A program made the position numbers and the translations under genes. This document shows positions 24,304 through 33,265 of a stretch of 64,000 nucleotides of DNA, one piece after another. Under the pieces are notes generated by a model. That model was not told the origin of the DNA, searched no databases, and worked only from the letters and a program-made list of their open reading frames with translations. Source of the DNA: Neobacillus dielmonensis (GTDB lineage: Bacteria; Bacillota; Bacilli; Bacillales; Cytobacillaceae); NCBI RefSeq assembly GCF_000612665.1, contig NZ_HG942058.1, positions 62,001 to 126,000 on the forward strand, given 5' to 3'. Positions within the stretch are counted from its first letter, which is position 1, and each line of letters starts with the position of its first letter.

Positions 24304-25056
24304 TCATTTATGATGATACTCCATTTCAAATATATAACGGCAAATCGCTTGGGCGACGCCGTTATTTTCATTGGTGTCCGTAACCGCGTCAGCAATCTCT
24401 TTAATGGCTGGGTCGGCATTTCCCATCGCGATGCCTAAACCTGCTGCCTTCAATAACGATAAATCATTGAATCCATCACCAATGGCCAGCACTTGACTCA
24501 TGTCAAAATCTAATAAGTTACAGACCTTCCGAATCCCATATTCCTTCGTGGCTCCTTTAACGGAGATTTCCAGACTTTTCGGTTCGGATTGGGTCACCTC
24601 TAACCCCAAATTGGTGATAACCGTTTTTAATTCATTAATGACAGAAATGTCTTCATTACTCAGACCAAATTTAGTCCATTTCTCCTTTAACAATGCCTTT
24701 GTCCATTCATCCTTTCTAATATATCCCTCAGCAGTGTACCCCCAAAACCAGGAATTACTTTCAATGGCCAGATGGTATAACCGTTCGATATCGCTGGACT
24801 CCATAAACCTCCTTTCCAGTAATACTCCCGGTGCTTTCCAAATTTCAGCTCCATTCAGCAAAACCATCGGCGAGGTTAATCCAAGCTGGGTCCGGTAATC
24901 TGCTGTATTTCGATCGCCGCGGCCTGTAGCAAACGAGACACCCCCCCCCGCCTCTCCTGCTTTCTTAATCCAATATTGAGTCTCAGCTGAGATTTGTTTA
25001 TTATCTAAAAGTGTGGTTCCATCTAAATCTAGTGCAACTAAACGATAATTTGGCAA
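24304..25056 (-). CDS. HAD-superfamily Cof-type phosphatase
   Basis: A 250-aa HAD hydrolase of the Cof/IIB type: motif I ALDLDGTTL with nucleophile aspartate, motif II SFATGRG, the IIB cap in the middle, motif III lysine region (SLEISVKGATK) and motif IV LAIGDGFNDLSLL. Such enzymes dephosphorylate sugar phosphates, which fits the locus. It begins with TTG at 25056, GGGAG nine bases away. A run of nine C bases (24941-24949) codes EAGGG near residue 37 and could be prone to slippage. Last gene of the locus. Confidence 0.88.
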   Translation of the reverse strand: MPNYRLVALDLDGTTLLDNKQISAETQYWIKKAGEAGGGVSFATGRGDRNTADYRTQLGLTSPMVLLNGAEIWKAPGVLLERRFMESSDIERLYHLAIESNSWFWGYTAEGYIRKDEWTKALLKEKWTKFGLSNEDISVINELKTVITNLGLEVTQSEPKSLEISVKGATKEYGIRKVCNLLDFDMSQVLAIGDGFNDLSLLKAAGLGIAMGNADPAIKEIADAVTDTNENNGVAQAICRYIFEMEYHHK

Positions 25057-25080
25057 AACCAGGTGCTCCCTTCCAATTTA

Positions 25081-25878
25081 TTAGACCCCTCTTGTCCTGC
25101 CGAGAAGTCTATTAACTTTTTCACGCGATTGATTGGCATCATTTAACGTACTCATTTCAAAATTAACAAAGTCATCCCGTTCCTTCGAAGAAATCAACTC
25201 CATAATGCTTTCAAACGGAATTTCTCCGTCTCCAATCGCTAAATGCTCATCCACTTTTCCATGATTATCATTTAAATGAAAGCCTTTGATATACGGCTTG
25301 AGTTTTTGAAGTTCCGAATCGAACTCATCTCGGTTGGCCAGAAATGCATGCCCCGTATCAAAACAGACCCTAATCTTTTCGTTATGAACAGCATCAAGAA
25401 TTTGGATTAAATCATCACTGTTGGTACCAATTTGTTTCTCATAAGGAGGGACATTTTCTAACAGGAGCAAAGAGCCATCTGGTAGGTCATGGATCTTCTC
25501 ACTATAAAACTGCTGAATGTTTTCGATGCCTTGCTCATGATTCTCAGACTTTCCCGGGTGAAACAGGATATACTCACTGTTAAAAAATGCAACCAACTCC
25601 ATGCATTTCTTCCAAATTTCCTCCGTCTTGAAGCGAACAGCTGGATTATCAAGTGCCGGATTAAACTCGATATACGGTCCATGAAAGTTAATCGATGCTC
25701 CGTAATGTTGTAACAAACGACGAAGTTCCTTCCGTTTGGTTGGATCCCAGTCCAGCATGTCATATCCAAAACCTTCACACATCACTTCGATAGAACTCCA
25801 ACCATTTTCTAATAACTTAGCAATGCTCTCTTCGATTGGCAAATGGCGTAACGCAAACGTCGAAACAAGTGACTTCAT
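25081..25878 (-). CDS. Sugar phosphate isomerase/epimerase-like TIM barrel (1)
   Basis: A 265-aa AP-endonuclease-2-like TIM barrel (MKSLVSTFALRHLPIEESI...). Metal-site style segments are visible: YILFHPGKSEN, LLLENVPPYE, VCFDTGHAFLANRDEF, KGFHLNDNHGKVDEHLAIGDGEIPFESI and FVNFEMSTLND. Members isomerise or epimerise ketoses and keto-sugar derivatives. TAGGAGG precedes ATG 25878; an upstream in-frame start is less likely. Ten bases after the DUF4127 gene. Confidence 0.85.
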   Translation of the reverse strand: MKSLVSTFALRHLPIEESIAKLLENGWSSIEVMCEGFGYDMLDWDPTKRKELRRLLQHYGASINFHGPYIEFNPALDNPAVRFKTEEIWKKCMELVAFFNSEYILFHPGKSENHEQGIENIQQFYSEKIHDLPDGSLLLLENVPPYEKQIGTNSDDLIQILDAVHNEKIRVCFDTGHAFLANRDEFDSELQKLKPYIKGFHLNDNHGKVDEHLAIGDGEIPFESIMELISSKERDDFVNFEMSTLNDANQSREKVNRLLGRTRGV

Positions 25879-25888
25879 TGAAATCCTC

Positions 25889-27442
25889 CTATTCTTTCGA
25901 AAACGCAAAGGTCAAATCAAAGCCCACTTCAAACATCCGCTTCCACGGTGAATACACATTCTTGAGATCAATCTTCCCTTCCTTTATATCAGAAAGATTT
26001 TCCTCAACAAATGTTTCCAAGTAACCTTTGATAATTCCTTGAATTTCATTAAGATGGCCGGAAATATCAAAATACGTTACACCCAGACGAGGTACATCGT
26101 CCATGGCCACGGCCTTTCTGGCAATGGTTTGATAGCCCCAATCTTCTACGAGTCTTGAATAATAAAATTCTCGGCTTTTCCGCCTTCTCTCCCCATTCTT
26201 TTCAGTACGCTGATAGTAATAGGATTCAATAATCGTATGAGCGATAACCGTTCCTAACGTATTTCCGGAAGTATTCCATCCAGCATAGGCGTCCAGTTTT
26301 TCCAGCAGCCCCTGTTTTTTCAACATAAACATTAAGGTTTGGTCGCTTCCATTGCAGGTGGCAACATCCGCTAATCCAATCACTTTCCCCCAGTCATATT
26401 TTAAGGCCTGGACAAATTCCCGATAGTTAATTTCAGAAAAATATGATCGGTGCCTCTCCCCAAATGTTTGGAATGGTTCGGCCACTCCTGATTGGCTGAC
26501 TGCAGGGGAATGGGTAAATAAAATGGCATCTGCCTCACTGGCATAATCCACGATGACACCGCCCATTGCCGTGATATGGGACTTGATGCTTTCTTGCAAA
26601 CTGCGGTCTTCGTATTTTGGAATGATATAAGGGCCTTTCGTAGATGAATAACGAATAGACAGTGCCGGCGTATAGTGATGGGCTTCACAAAAGACCTTGG
26701 CCAGCAGGGTGCAGCCGATTTCGTCAGCACCTGGATAGATGGCCACCTGATCCCATAGATTACACTTTTCCACCTTGCACAACAGCTTGCTTTGTTCCTG
26801 GGAACTAAACCCATATTCGGCATTGTCGTCAAGAGGGATAATCAGAAAATCAATCAGCCCTTGATCAGCCATATCGATCGCATACTCGTTGGTAAAAGCA
26901 TTGACCTGCCGTCTGCCGATAAAATCAGTGATCACATTCTGTGGTATTTCATCCGTAAGGAGCTCAAGAAGCTTCGCATCATCACCTGTTAATTCCCCGC
27001 GGGATTTTTTATCCAACAGCTTTCCATAGTTAGAGATTCTCTCCCCATAAACTTCATAATAATCTGGTTCTTCATCACTGGAATTATAGCCTGGCACCCT
27101 CATAATCAGATTAAAGGCAAAGATTTTGAGCTGCGGGTTTTGTGTTTTTAATGCCTTGATCACATCCAGCCTGTTTATGCATTCTTCTTTCGATAAATGA
27201 TGAAGCCTTGAGGGGACGATTCCTCCATATACCAGCATATCTAGGGATAGGATTAAATAGTTAGCAGTTTTTGTCTCCTTCATTAGCCATTTTTGGAGTC
27301 CCTCTACATTGGCAGGTTGTTTCTTTGCCCCTAACAACTCCCTATCCGGGACATGAATTTCCAGGTCTGTCATGGCCGCTAATTGTTGCGGATATTTTAA
27401 ATTGCATGGCCGTTCATCAAGTGGTAAGTAAACGACTTTCAT
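25889..27442 (-). CDS. DUF4127-family protein
   Basis: A 517-aa cytosolic protein of the DUF4127 family, recognised from YLPLDERPCNLKYPQ at the N terminus and conserved-looking blocks LSLDMLVYGGIVPSRLHH, IIPLDDNAEYGF, YPGADEIGCTLLAK and GLADVATCNGSDQTLM, GWNTSGNTLGTVIAH. No signal peptide. Biochemical function is not established to my knowledge; acidic and histidine-rich motifs suggest a metal-dependent hydrolase or lyase. Its place among sugar enzymes implies action on a glycan-derived compound. Confidence 0.8.
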   Translation of the reverse strand: MKVVYLPLDERPCNLKYPQQLAAMTDLEIHVPDRELLGAKKQPANVEGLQKWLMKETKTANYLILSLDMLVYGGIVPSRLHHLSKEECINRLDVIKALKTQNPQLKIFAFNLIMRVPGYNSSDEEPDYYEVYGERISNYGKLLDKKSRGELTGDDAKLLELLTDEIPQNVITDFIGRRQVNAFTNEYAIDMADQGLIDFLIIPLDDNAEYGFSSQEQSKLLCKVEKCNLWDQVAIYPGADEIGCTLLAKVFCEAHHYTPALSIRYSSTKGPYIIPKYEDRSLQESIKSHITAMGGVIVDYASEADAILFTHSPAVSQSGVAEPFQTFGERHRSYFSEINYREFVQALKYDWGKVIGLADVATCNGSDQTLMFMLKKQGLLEKLDAYAGWNTSGNTLGTVIAHTIIESYYYQRTEKNGERRRKSREFYYSRLVEDWGYQTIARKAVAMDDVPRLGVTYFDISGHLNEIQGIIKGYLETFVEENLSDIKEGKIDLKNVYSPWKRMFEVGFDLTFAFSKE

Positions 27443-27460
27443 AACCTCAACCCCTTTTTC

Positions 27461-28066
27461 TTATATGACCAATTGTTCCGCTTTACGGATGGTCCGCTTT
27501 GTTACTTGATAATTCACCAAGCTTACGATGCTAAATGCACATAGGATCGGTAAAAACTTGGCAAATGTGGATAGAAAGATCATCAAACAAGTAACCATTA
27601 GTGTGATTGTTGGTGTTGCCGGTCTAGTAATAGTTAGTAAAGCAGCTTTTCGAATAAGCTGGCTCATTGGCAGGTCCAAATCAATCAACAGCGGGTAAAT
27701 ATATAAGGAAATAAATAGAAACAAAAGTCCTAATAACACGAGAATCGGGAAGAGCCCGTACTTGATAATAACACCATCCATCTGCCAAACGACGAAATAA
27801 TCTCCTACCAATAAAATCGCAACAATGGTTTGTAAAATTCCAATCATAGAACTTTTGAAAAAGTACTTTTTAAAGTTAAGAAAAAAAGTTTTGGTGATGG
27901 GTGGTTCCTCTTGATGCGACCATTCTTTCATGACCGCTGTCATGGCTGCGGTCGACGCAAAGACCGTCACAATCGGGAGGGATGAAACAAGCCATAAAAT
28001 ATTTAAATAGCAATAATTACCGATTAGCGCCATTACTTTGTATAAAGTTCCCTCTGGAGAAAACAT
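27461..28066 (-). CDS. YesL/DUF624 membrane protein
   Basis: A 201-aa membrane protein with about five hydrophobic segments, recognisable as YesL/DUF624 from the N-terminal MFSPEGTLYKVMALIGNYCYLNILWLVSSLPIVTVFASTAAM. Such proteins are almost always encoded with sugar ABC importers of the CUT1 type and glycosidases. Exact role unknown, probably transporter-associated. GGAGGTGAG precedes ATG 28066. Confidence 0.87.
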   Translation of the reverse strand: MFSPEGTLYKVMALIGNYCYLNILWLVSSLPIVTVFASTAAMTAVMKEWSHQEEPPITKTFFLNFKKYFFKSSMIGILQTIVAILLVGDYFVVWQMDGVIIKYGLFPILVLLGLLFLFISLYIYPLLIDLDLPMSQLIRKAALLTITRPATPTITLMVTCLMIFLSTFAKFLPILCAFSIVSLVNYQVTKRTIRKAEQLVI

Positions 28067-28097
28067 TTCTCTCACCTCCGCACTCTTGATGAAACAA

Positions 28098-28123
28098 GAC
28101 ACCACAAGCCCGCTTGCGGTGTC
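28098..28123. repeat. Intra-operon hairpin
   Basis: GACACC and GGTGTC flank an inner CAAGC/GCTTG stem, giving a near-continuous 26-base hairpin between the epimerase and YesL genes. It could be an mRNA-processing or partial-attenuation structure; there is no good T-run. Confidence 0.5.
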
Positions 28124-28151
28124 TATTACAACTTGAAAAGATTCAATCTGT

Positions 28152-28994
28152 TTAGCGGGCAGCCAGTAAAATCGTTTTTAGGTTGGCAACAGATTTCTCC
28201 GTTCCCTGCTTGGCATCACCTGCCCCTTCAAATTCGACAGACAACCAGCCTTGATAATCCGCACTTTTCAGTTCAGTAATAACATGGTGCAGATCAACGT
28301 TGCCTTCCCCGGCTGCTGTTCCGGCATATCTTTTTCCAGCTAACGATTGAAAAGCGTGCTCCTCATACGTACTGTCCACTTGAATAAAGTCCTTAAAATG
28401 CACGTGGACAGCATCGTGTTTCAGTGCCGTAACCGCATCCTTAGGATTTTCATCCACTAACAAAAAGTTCCCGGTATCTAAGGTGCTCCTCACATTAGGT
28501 GACCCCACCGCTTCAATTAATTCTGCAACCTGTGCACTCCGGCCGGCAAAATAGCCATGGTTTTCAATGCCTAATAGTACACCCTTCTCTTCGGCATATT
28601 TCGCACTTTCTTTCAATCCTTCGATGATCCATTGTTTGCCCTGCTCGAAAGAAATACCTTGGTGCACGTCTCCACTAAAAATACGGACGACTTTGGTATC
28701 CAGCTTTTTGGCGATATCCACACTTTTTCGTACCCTTGCCGTCTCCTGATCCCGTTCTTCTTGACTTTCCTTCACAAAATTATTGGTAATATCATAGGCA
28801 CTAACCTGAAGATTCTTTTCTTTTACTCTTGATAATACTTGGGGGATTTCCATCTCTTCATCATTCCAATAGATATCCAATAATTCTACGCCGTCAACCC
28901 CAATGGAGGCCGCATAATCAATAAACTCCAAAATAGACATTTTCCCTGCAGCCACATATTTATGTAAACTATACATACTGACACTCGTTTTCAT
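28152..28994 (-). CDS. Sugar phosphate isomerase/epimerase-like TIM barrel (2)
   Basis: A 280-aa TIM barrel of the same superfamily as the 25.1-kb gene but clearly divergent. Visible metal-site blocks: DGVELLDIYW, VVRIFSGDVHQG, LLGIENHGYFAGRSAQV, VRSTLDTGNFLLVDENP, AVHVHFKDF, AGEGNVDLHHVI and GWLSVEFEG. Likely an isomerase or epimerase of a keto-sugar acid or inositol-like compound produced by the Gfo/Idh oxidoreductase of the same operon. GAGGTG precedes ATG. Confidence 0.86.
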   Translation of the reverse strand: MKTSVSMYSLHKYVAAGKMSILEFIDYAASIGVDGVELLDIYWNDEEMEIPQVLSRVKEKNLQVSAYDITNNFVKESQEERDQETARVRKSVDIAKKLDTKVVRIFSGDVHQGISFEQGKQWIIEGLKESAKYAEEKGVLLGIENHGYFAGRSAQVAELIEAVGSPNVRSTLDTGNFLLVDENPKDAVTALKHDAVHVHFKDFIQVDSTYEEHAFQSLAGKRYAGTAAGEGNVDLHHVITELKSADYQGWLSVEFEGAGDAKQGTEKSVANLKTILLAAR

Positions 28995-29019
28995 TACACC
29001 TCATCCTTTTCAGTTTCTT

Positions 29020-29994
29020 CTAGCCTCTTGCCAGCAAGTACTCTGCTACAAATTTGATTCTTTCCTCTTCATGAAATGGATTGGGTTCATGGCCGTTTTC
29101 CGGATAAATCTTTAATTCTATTTCCTTGTTTGCCAAATGGTTGTAGGCAGCGAAAACGGTAGAAGGTGGTGTCACGATGTCTTCCAAACCAATCGACATT
29201 AACGTTGGAATCTTAATGTTCGGGCAAAAATTCATGACATCAAAGTATGCTAGATTCTTCATTAACTGGTCATAGTTCTCCATTCTTGGGTCACGGAATT
29301 TTACATAGCTTAATAGTTCGAGATAGGGGCCACTGCCTGCCACTTGAACGGCCCTGCTAAAATGGGACAGAAAAGGATAGTCAGCCATGGCCAAACATAG
29401 TTCGCTGCGCATTGCCGCAGCAATTAAAGTTAAGGCTCCGCCTTGCGATTCACCGTAACCCCCCACCCGTTCTGAATCAATCTCTTCCAATTGAAAAGCC
29501 CAATCTACACAGGTCAGTACATCCCGATAGACATTTGCATAATAATAGTTTTCTTTTTTCTCAATCCCTAGTGTCATCCACCCGGGGATTTGATTTCCAT
29601 TTGGATATCGCGCGTAATCTGGTGAAAATCCTTGCCCGCGCACCTCAAAGCTGATAACCGCTATTCCCTGCAGCGCCCATTTCAGAAATTCACCGACTTG
29701 GCCCCTGCTTCCCGTATAGCCATGAAAATGCAACAATGCAGGAAAAGGACCGGGTCCCTGATTCGGAACGATCAGCCATGCGCGAATCGGAGTTTCATCC
29801 CAGGACTTAATGGAAACATCGGCAACCTTAATCGAAGCTACAGGATAATCAAGCCAAGTGATTTCCGAATCAATAGTTTCTGGGATAAAGGAATTCATCT
29901 CTTTCCAGAAAGAATCAAAGTCGGCTGGTGCCGTTAAAGTTGGTAGATATGTTTTTAATTTTTCTAAGGGAAAATCGCCGATTGAACGAAGCAA
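29020..29994 (-). CDS. Acetylxylan esterase/cephalosporin-C deacetylase family hydrolase (1)
   Basis: A 324-aa alpha/beta hydrolase of the AXE1/CE7 family, which removes O-acetyl groups from sugars. Triad visible: serine in GGYGESQGGALT, aspartate in SIGLEDIVTPP, histidine in YPENGHEP. The oxyanion region LLHFHGYTGSRGQ and FEVRGQG match CE7. No signal peptide, so it acts on imported acetylated sugars. I prefer the TTG at 29994, which has GAGGAG eight bases upstream, to GTG at 30003. Confidence 0.87.
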   Translation of the reverse strand: MLRSIGDFPLEKLKTYLPTLTAPADFDSFWKEMNSFIPETIDSEITWLDYPVASIKVADVSIKSWDETPIRAWLIVPNQGPGPFPALLHFHGYTGSRGQVGEFLKWALQGIAVISFEVRGQGFSPDYARYPNGNQIPGWMTLGIEKKENYYYANVYRDVLTCVDWAFQLEEIDSERVGGYGESQGGALTLIAAAMRSELCLAMADYPFLSHFSRAVQVAGSGPYLELLSYVKFRDPRMENYDQLMKNLAYFDVMNFCPNIKIPTLMSIGLEDIVTPPSTVFAAYNHLANKEIELKIYPENGHEPNPFHEEERIKFVAEYLLARG

Positions 29995-30017
29995 CGTAAG
30001 CACTCCTCTATTAGATG

Positions 30018-30872
30018 TTAGTACATCTTATCTAAAACAGCCTTAGCCGTTTTTTCGATTGATTGAAAAATGTTTTCTTTTAACCTTAAAGCAACCACTG
30101 TTGTTAGAATATCCAGCAAATGCAGCTGCGCAATTTTTGAAGAAAAGGCTCCGCCTTGAAGCGGCGTTTCCTTTGATGCAGCGAGCAAAATGACATCGGC
30201 ATATTGAGTAATCGGGGATTTCGCATGATTCGTTATACAAATCACATAGGCCTTATTTTCTTTGGCAATCCGAATTGCATCCACAACGTCCTTTGTACTG
30301 CCGGAAGTTGAGATTCCAATCACCACATCTCGTTCTCCCACAAGTGCTCCATGCATGGCCATGATATGGGAATCGGAGGAATGCTCCACGGTAAAACCGA
30401 ACCGCATAAATCGGTATTTGGCATCTAAAGCCGTAATGCCTGAAGAGCCAATGCCAAAGCAATACAGCCGTTTTGCCAAGATGATGGCATTTACCGCCTT
30501 TTCTAAACCTTGGGATTGCAGCAAATTGAGTGTATTTTCAAGGGCGTGTGTATTCTGATTGGTAATCTTTTTTGCCACCACCTCCAGATCGTCAGATTCC
30601 TCAATTTCCCCGTGGACCTGTTCATCTGGACTGACAAGATTTTGGGCAACTGCCAGCTTGAATTCTTGGTACCCGTGGTAGCCAAGCTTCCGGCAAAACC
30701 GGATGACGGTCGTTTCACCGACGCCTGCCTTTTCTGCCAGATCAGTTACGGAGGAATACACGGCTTCCTTTGTGTCGGCCATAACAAAGTCGGCTACTTT
30801 TTGTTCTGCTTTGGTCAGGGACTTGTAAATGCTTGATATCATGATAATGGGGCTAGACGTAGTCGTACTCAT
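30018..30872 (-). CDS. MurR/RpiR-family transcriptional regulator
   Basis: A 284-aa regulator: N-terminal HTH (~10-80: SLTKAEQKVADFVMADTKEAVYSSVTDLAEKAGVGETTVIRFCRKLGYHGYQEFK) and C-terminal SIS sugar-phosphate-binding domain (~125-255: AKRLYCFGIGSSGITALDAKYRFMRFG ... VVIGISTSGSTKDVVDAIRIAKENKAYVICIT). RpiR proteins respond to phosphosugars such as amino-sugar 6-phosphates, so it probably controls this locus in response to a ManNAc-6-P-like ligand. Confidence 0.92.
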   Translation of the reverse strand: MSTTTSSPIIMISSIYKSLTKAEQKVADFVMADTKEAVYSSVTDLAEKAGVGETTVIRFCRKLGYHGYQEFKLAVAQNLVSPDEQVHGEIEESDDLEVVAKKITNQNTHALENTLNLLQSQGLEKAVNAIILAKRLYCFGIGSSGITALDAKYRFMRFGFTVEHSSDSHIMAMHGALVGERDVVIGISTSGSTKDVVDAIRIAKENKAYVICITNHAKSPITQYADVILLAASKETPLQGGAFSSKIAQLHLLDILTTVVALRLKENIFQSIEKTAKAVLDKMY

Positions 30873-30927
30873 TTTGTTCCCTATCCTTCCTGTTATTCCA
30901 TCATTTGACTATGAAAAGGGTGATGAT

Positions 30928-31986
30928 TTAAAAAGTAATTTCCATCCCCTTTTGACTAGATTCATAGATTCCGCACAAAATTTTCATAATCTCGACGCCA
31001 TCTTCCACAGGACTAATGGTTTCTTTTCCGGTGAGGCAGCAATCTACAAAATGATCAATCTCCGCCTGAAATCCTTTAACGAAATCAAAGGTAAGCATAT
31101 CTACCTGCGGAGTTAAATTGACGACTGTATCATACTTTTCCGAAACAATCAGCAATTCCGGTTCGATTTCTGCCCCGCCTTTGTCTCCATATAATTTGAC
31201 AGACATTTCATCCTGCTTGGCATGCAGTGTGAAACTGACATCCACCATTAAAGAGGCCCCGTTTTCAAAACGAATCAAGGCAATAGCAAGATCCTCTACC
31301 GTATTGTTGGAGGCATCGAAATCAGCTGCTTTGTAATAAGACAGGTTTTGTACATTTGCCCTGTTCCCCAATTTGTTATAGGTGTTTCCACTTACCGATT
31401 TCACTTTGGGACGCCCCATTAAATACCAGCATAAATCAATGACATGGACCCCTAAATCAATCAGCGGGCCGCCGCCGGAACGCTCTTTATCAGAGAACCA
31501 GCCGCCGGGATTGCCCAAGCGGCGCAGGCACGAGGCTTTCGCATAATAAATCTCACCAAGTTCGTCATGATCGATAAACTGTTTCAGAATGTTTGTATTG
31601 CTGCCATATCTTCTGACAAATCCGACCTGAAGGAGCTTCCCTGTTTCTTTTACGATCTGTTCCACTTGCAAGGCATCCTTTACGGTCGTACAAAGCGGTT
31701 TCTCCACCAGTACATGCTTTCCTGCTTGCAGAGCGGCCATACTGATTTCCGCATGGGTGTGATTCCAAGTGCAAATACTAACGGCCTCCACTTCCGGGTT
31801 TGCTAAAAGTTCTTTGTAGCTGCTGTAAGTGTATTGGGCCCCATATCTTTCTGCTTTCTGTTTTGATCGTTCGCTATTCAAATCACAAATGGCAATAATC
31901 TCGGCCTGTTCATTTATCGAGTAAGAATCTAAGTGGAGATCCGAGATACTCCCGCCGCCAATCACACCGATTTTCAACTTTCTCAT
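30928..31986 (-). CDS. Gfo/Idh/MocA-family oxidoreductase
   Basis: A 352-aa NAD(P)-dependent oxidoreductase: Rossmann motif KLKIGVIGGGSISDLHLDSY at the N terminus, the family EKPLCTT motif (VLVEKPL) and the C-terminal substrate domain with GGGPLIDLGVHVIDLCWYLMG (catalytic-type histidine/aspartate). Members oxidise sugars or inositols; in gut bacteria one acts on 2,7-anhydro-sialate, an interesting parallel given NanE nearby. ATG 31986 has GGAGG eight bases upstream. About 240 bases with two palindromic repeats separate it from the ROK gene. Confidence 0.9.
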   Translation of the reverse strand: MRKLKIGVIGGGSISDLHLDSYSINEQAEIIAICDLNSERSKQKAERYGAQYTYSSYKELLANPEVEAVSICTWNHTHAEISMAALQAGKHVLVEKPLCTTVKDALQVEQIVKETGKLLQVGFVRRYGSNTNILKQFIDHDELGEIYYAKASCLRRLGNPGGWFSDKERSGGGPLIDLGVHVIDLCWYLMGRPKVKSVSGNTYNKLGNRANVQNLSYYKAADFDASNNTVEDLAIALIRFENGASLMVDVSFTLHAKQDEMSVKLYGDKGGAEIEPELLIVSEKYDTVVNLTPQVDMLTFDFVKGFQAEIDHFVDCCLTGKETISPVEDGVEIMKILCGIYESSQKGMEITF

Positions 31987-32061
31987 TCTCAAAACCTCCA
32001 ATCGTTTTTAAGGCTGTCTTCATATGCCATTTTTCCTATTTGAATAAACATTAAGTGCTAC

Positions 32062-32161
32062 TCTATTAACGACTGTGCTGGCGTTTTTTTCAGAAGATCG
32101 GTCGTTAATAAAGGCTATTAGCGACCGATCTGGCGATTTTTTCGAGCGTTCGGTCGTTTAT
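32062..32161. repeat. Two tandem copies of a palindromic element (CGGTCGTT arms)
   Basis: Copy A: ATTAACGAC (32065-32073) with GTCGTTAAT (32101-32109), 9-base perfect arms. Copy B: ATTAGCGACCGA (32117-32128) with TCGGTCGTTTAT (32150-32161). Both have TGGCG(A)TTTTTT in the loop. A third relative is at 41201-41274. They lie between the ROK and Gfo/Idh genes. Confidence 0.7.
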
Positions 32162-32224
32162 ATATAGACCATATGTTTTTACTTCTTCTAATAGTAGAAA
32201 AAGAACCAATCTATTAGAAAATGG

Positions 32225-33220
32225 TTAGCTACGGTCCAATGAAACATTTCGGTTATCCTGGTATACCCACGGCTGTATGGCCGCACCGATGAGACCAGCA
32301 TCCCCGCCAAGCTGTGTTGCTTGAATGGCTACTGGCTTAACAAGAGATGGGATTCCAAGCGTTATTACTTTGGACCGCACTTTCTCAATAAACCAGTCCC
32401 CATCCTGCAGCACCCCGCCGGTCAATAGCACCATGGTAGGATTGAAGGTATGGATCATGCTGACGATCCCGTAAGACAGGGCACGAATGGCTTCCTCTAC
32501 TACCTCAGTAGCAGCTTCATTGCCGGCTTGCATCCATTCGAAAACATGCTTACTGTTTAATTCATCGGGATGGTGTTTGTAATAGACCAAGCCGTTATTC
32601 CCAATCGATTCATCCGCCAAAATCTTCTCCCTCATCCTTCGGGCCATACCGGTGCCTGACGCGTACGTTTCCAGGCAGCCATTAAAGCCGCAATTGCAAG
32701 CTGGACCATTCATATCCACCACAATATGTCCAAGCTCTGCACCGCCACCCCAGGCACCGCGGATAATCTTCCCTCCGGAAATCACTCCGCCGCCGACACC
32801 AGTACCCAAGGCAAGGCAGATTACGTCATCGTTGTTTTTTCCGGCGCCGAGCTGCTGCTCCGCAAGGGCAATAACATTCACATCGTTATCTATATAAATA
32901 GGAAGATTCGTTTTCTCAGATAAAATTTTTTTAATCGCCACATCGTTCCAATCCTTGATGTTTGCGGTCCCCGATAGTACCTTCCCATGAACAAAATCAA
33001 TTTGTCCCGCAGTCCCAATTCCAATGCCAATCAGCTGTTTATTTTCAAAATGGGCGGATTCCGTTAATGTAAAAATAATATTTTCCAATAATAGCAAAAT
33101 CGAATCTCTCGTTCCCTGAGGAGTTGAAAATACCTTTTTCGTTATAATCTCACCAGATTGATCCACGATTCCCGCAGAAATCTTCGTTCCGCCAATATCG
33201 ATGCCAATTGCGTATTCCAT
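32225..33220 (-). CDS. ROK-family sugar kinase
   Basis: A 331-aa ROK kinase: ATP-binding AIGIDIGGTKISAGIVD, catalytic aspartate region IYIDNDVNVIALAEQ, second phosphate loop LALGTGVGGGVI, and zinc-binding ELGHIV...CNCGFNGCLE. ROK kinases phosphorylate glucose, ManNAc, GlcNAc or fructose. Sitting directly after NanE, a ManNAc kinase role (making ManNAc-6-P) is the most coherent guess, but glucokinase cannot be excluded from sequence alone. Confidence 0.88.
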   Translation of the reverse strand: MEYAIGIDIGGTKISAGIVDQSGEIITKKVFSTPQGTRDSILLLLENIIFTLTESAHFENKQLIGIGIGTAGQIDFVHGKVLSGTANIKDWNDVAIKKILSEKTNLPIYIDNDVNVIALAEQQLGAGKNNDDVICLALGTGVGGGVISGGKIIRGAWGGGAELGHIVVDMNGPACNCGFNGCLETYASGTGMARRMREKILADESIGNNGLVYYKHHPDELNSKHVFEWMQAGNEAATEVVEEAIRALSYGIVSMIHTFNPTMVLLTGGVLQDGDWFIEKVRSKVITLGIPSLVKPVAIQATQLGGDAGLIGAAIQPWVYQDNRNVSLDRS

Positions 33221-33265
33221 CCTTGTTTCACTTCCATCCGTATCGTGTCATGCTACTTTTGTCCT

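Noticed and set aside
32062-32161. Palindromes as ordinary terminators
   Set aside because: The T-run lies in the loop rather than after the stem, on the strand opposite to the operon; better described as a repeat element.
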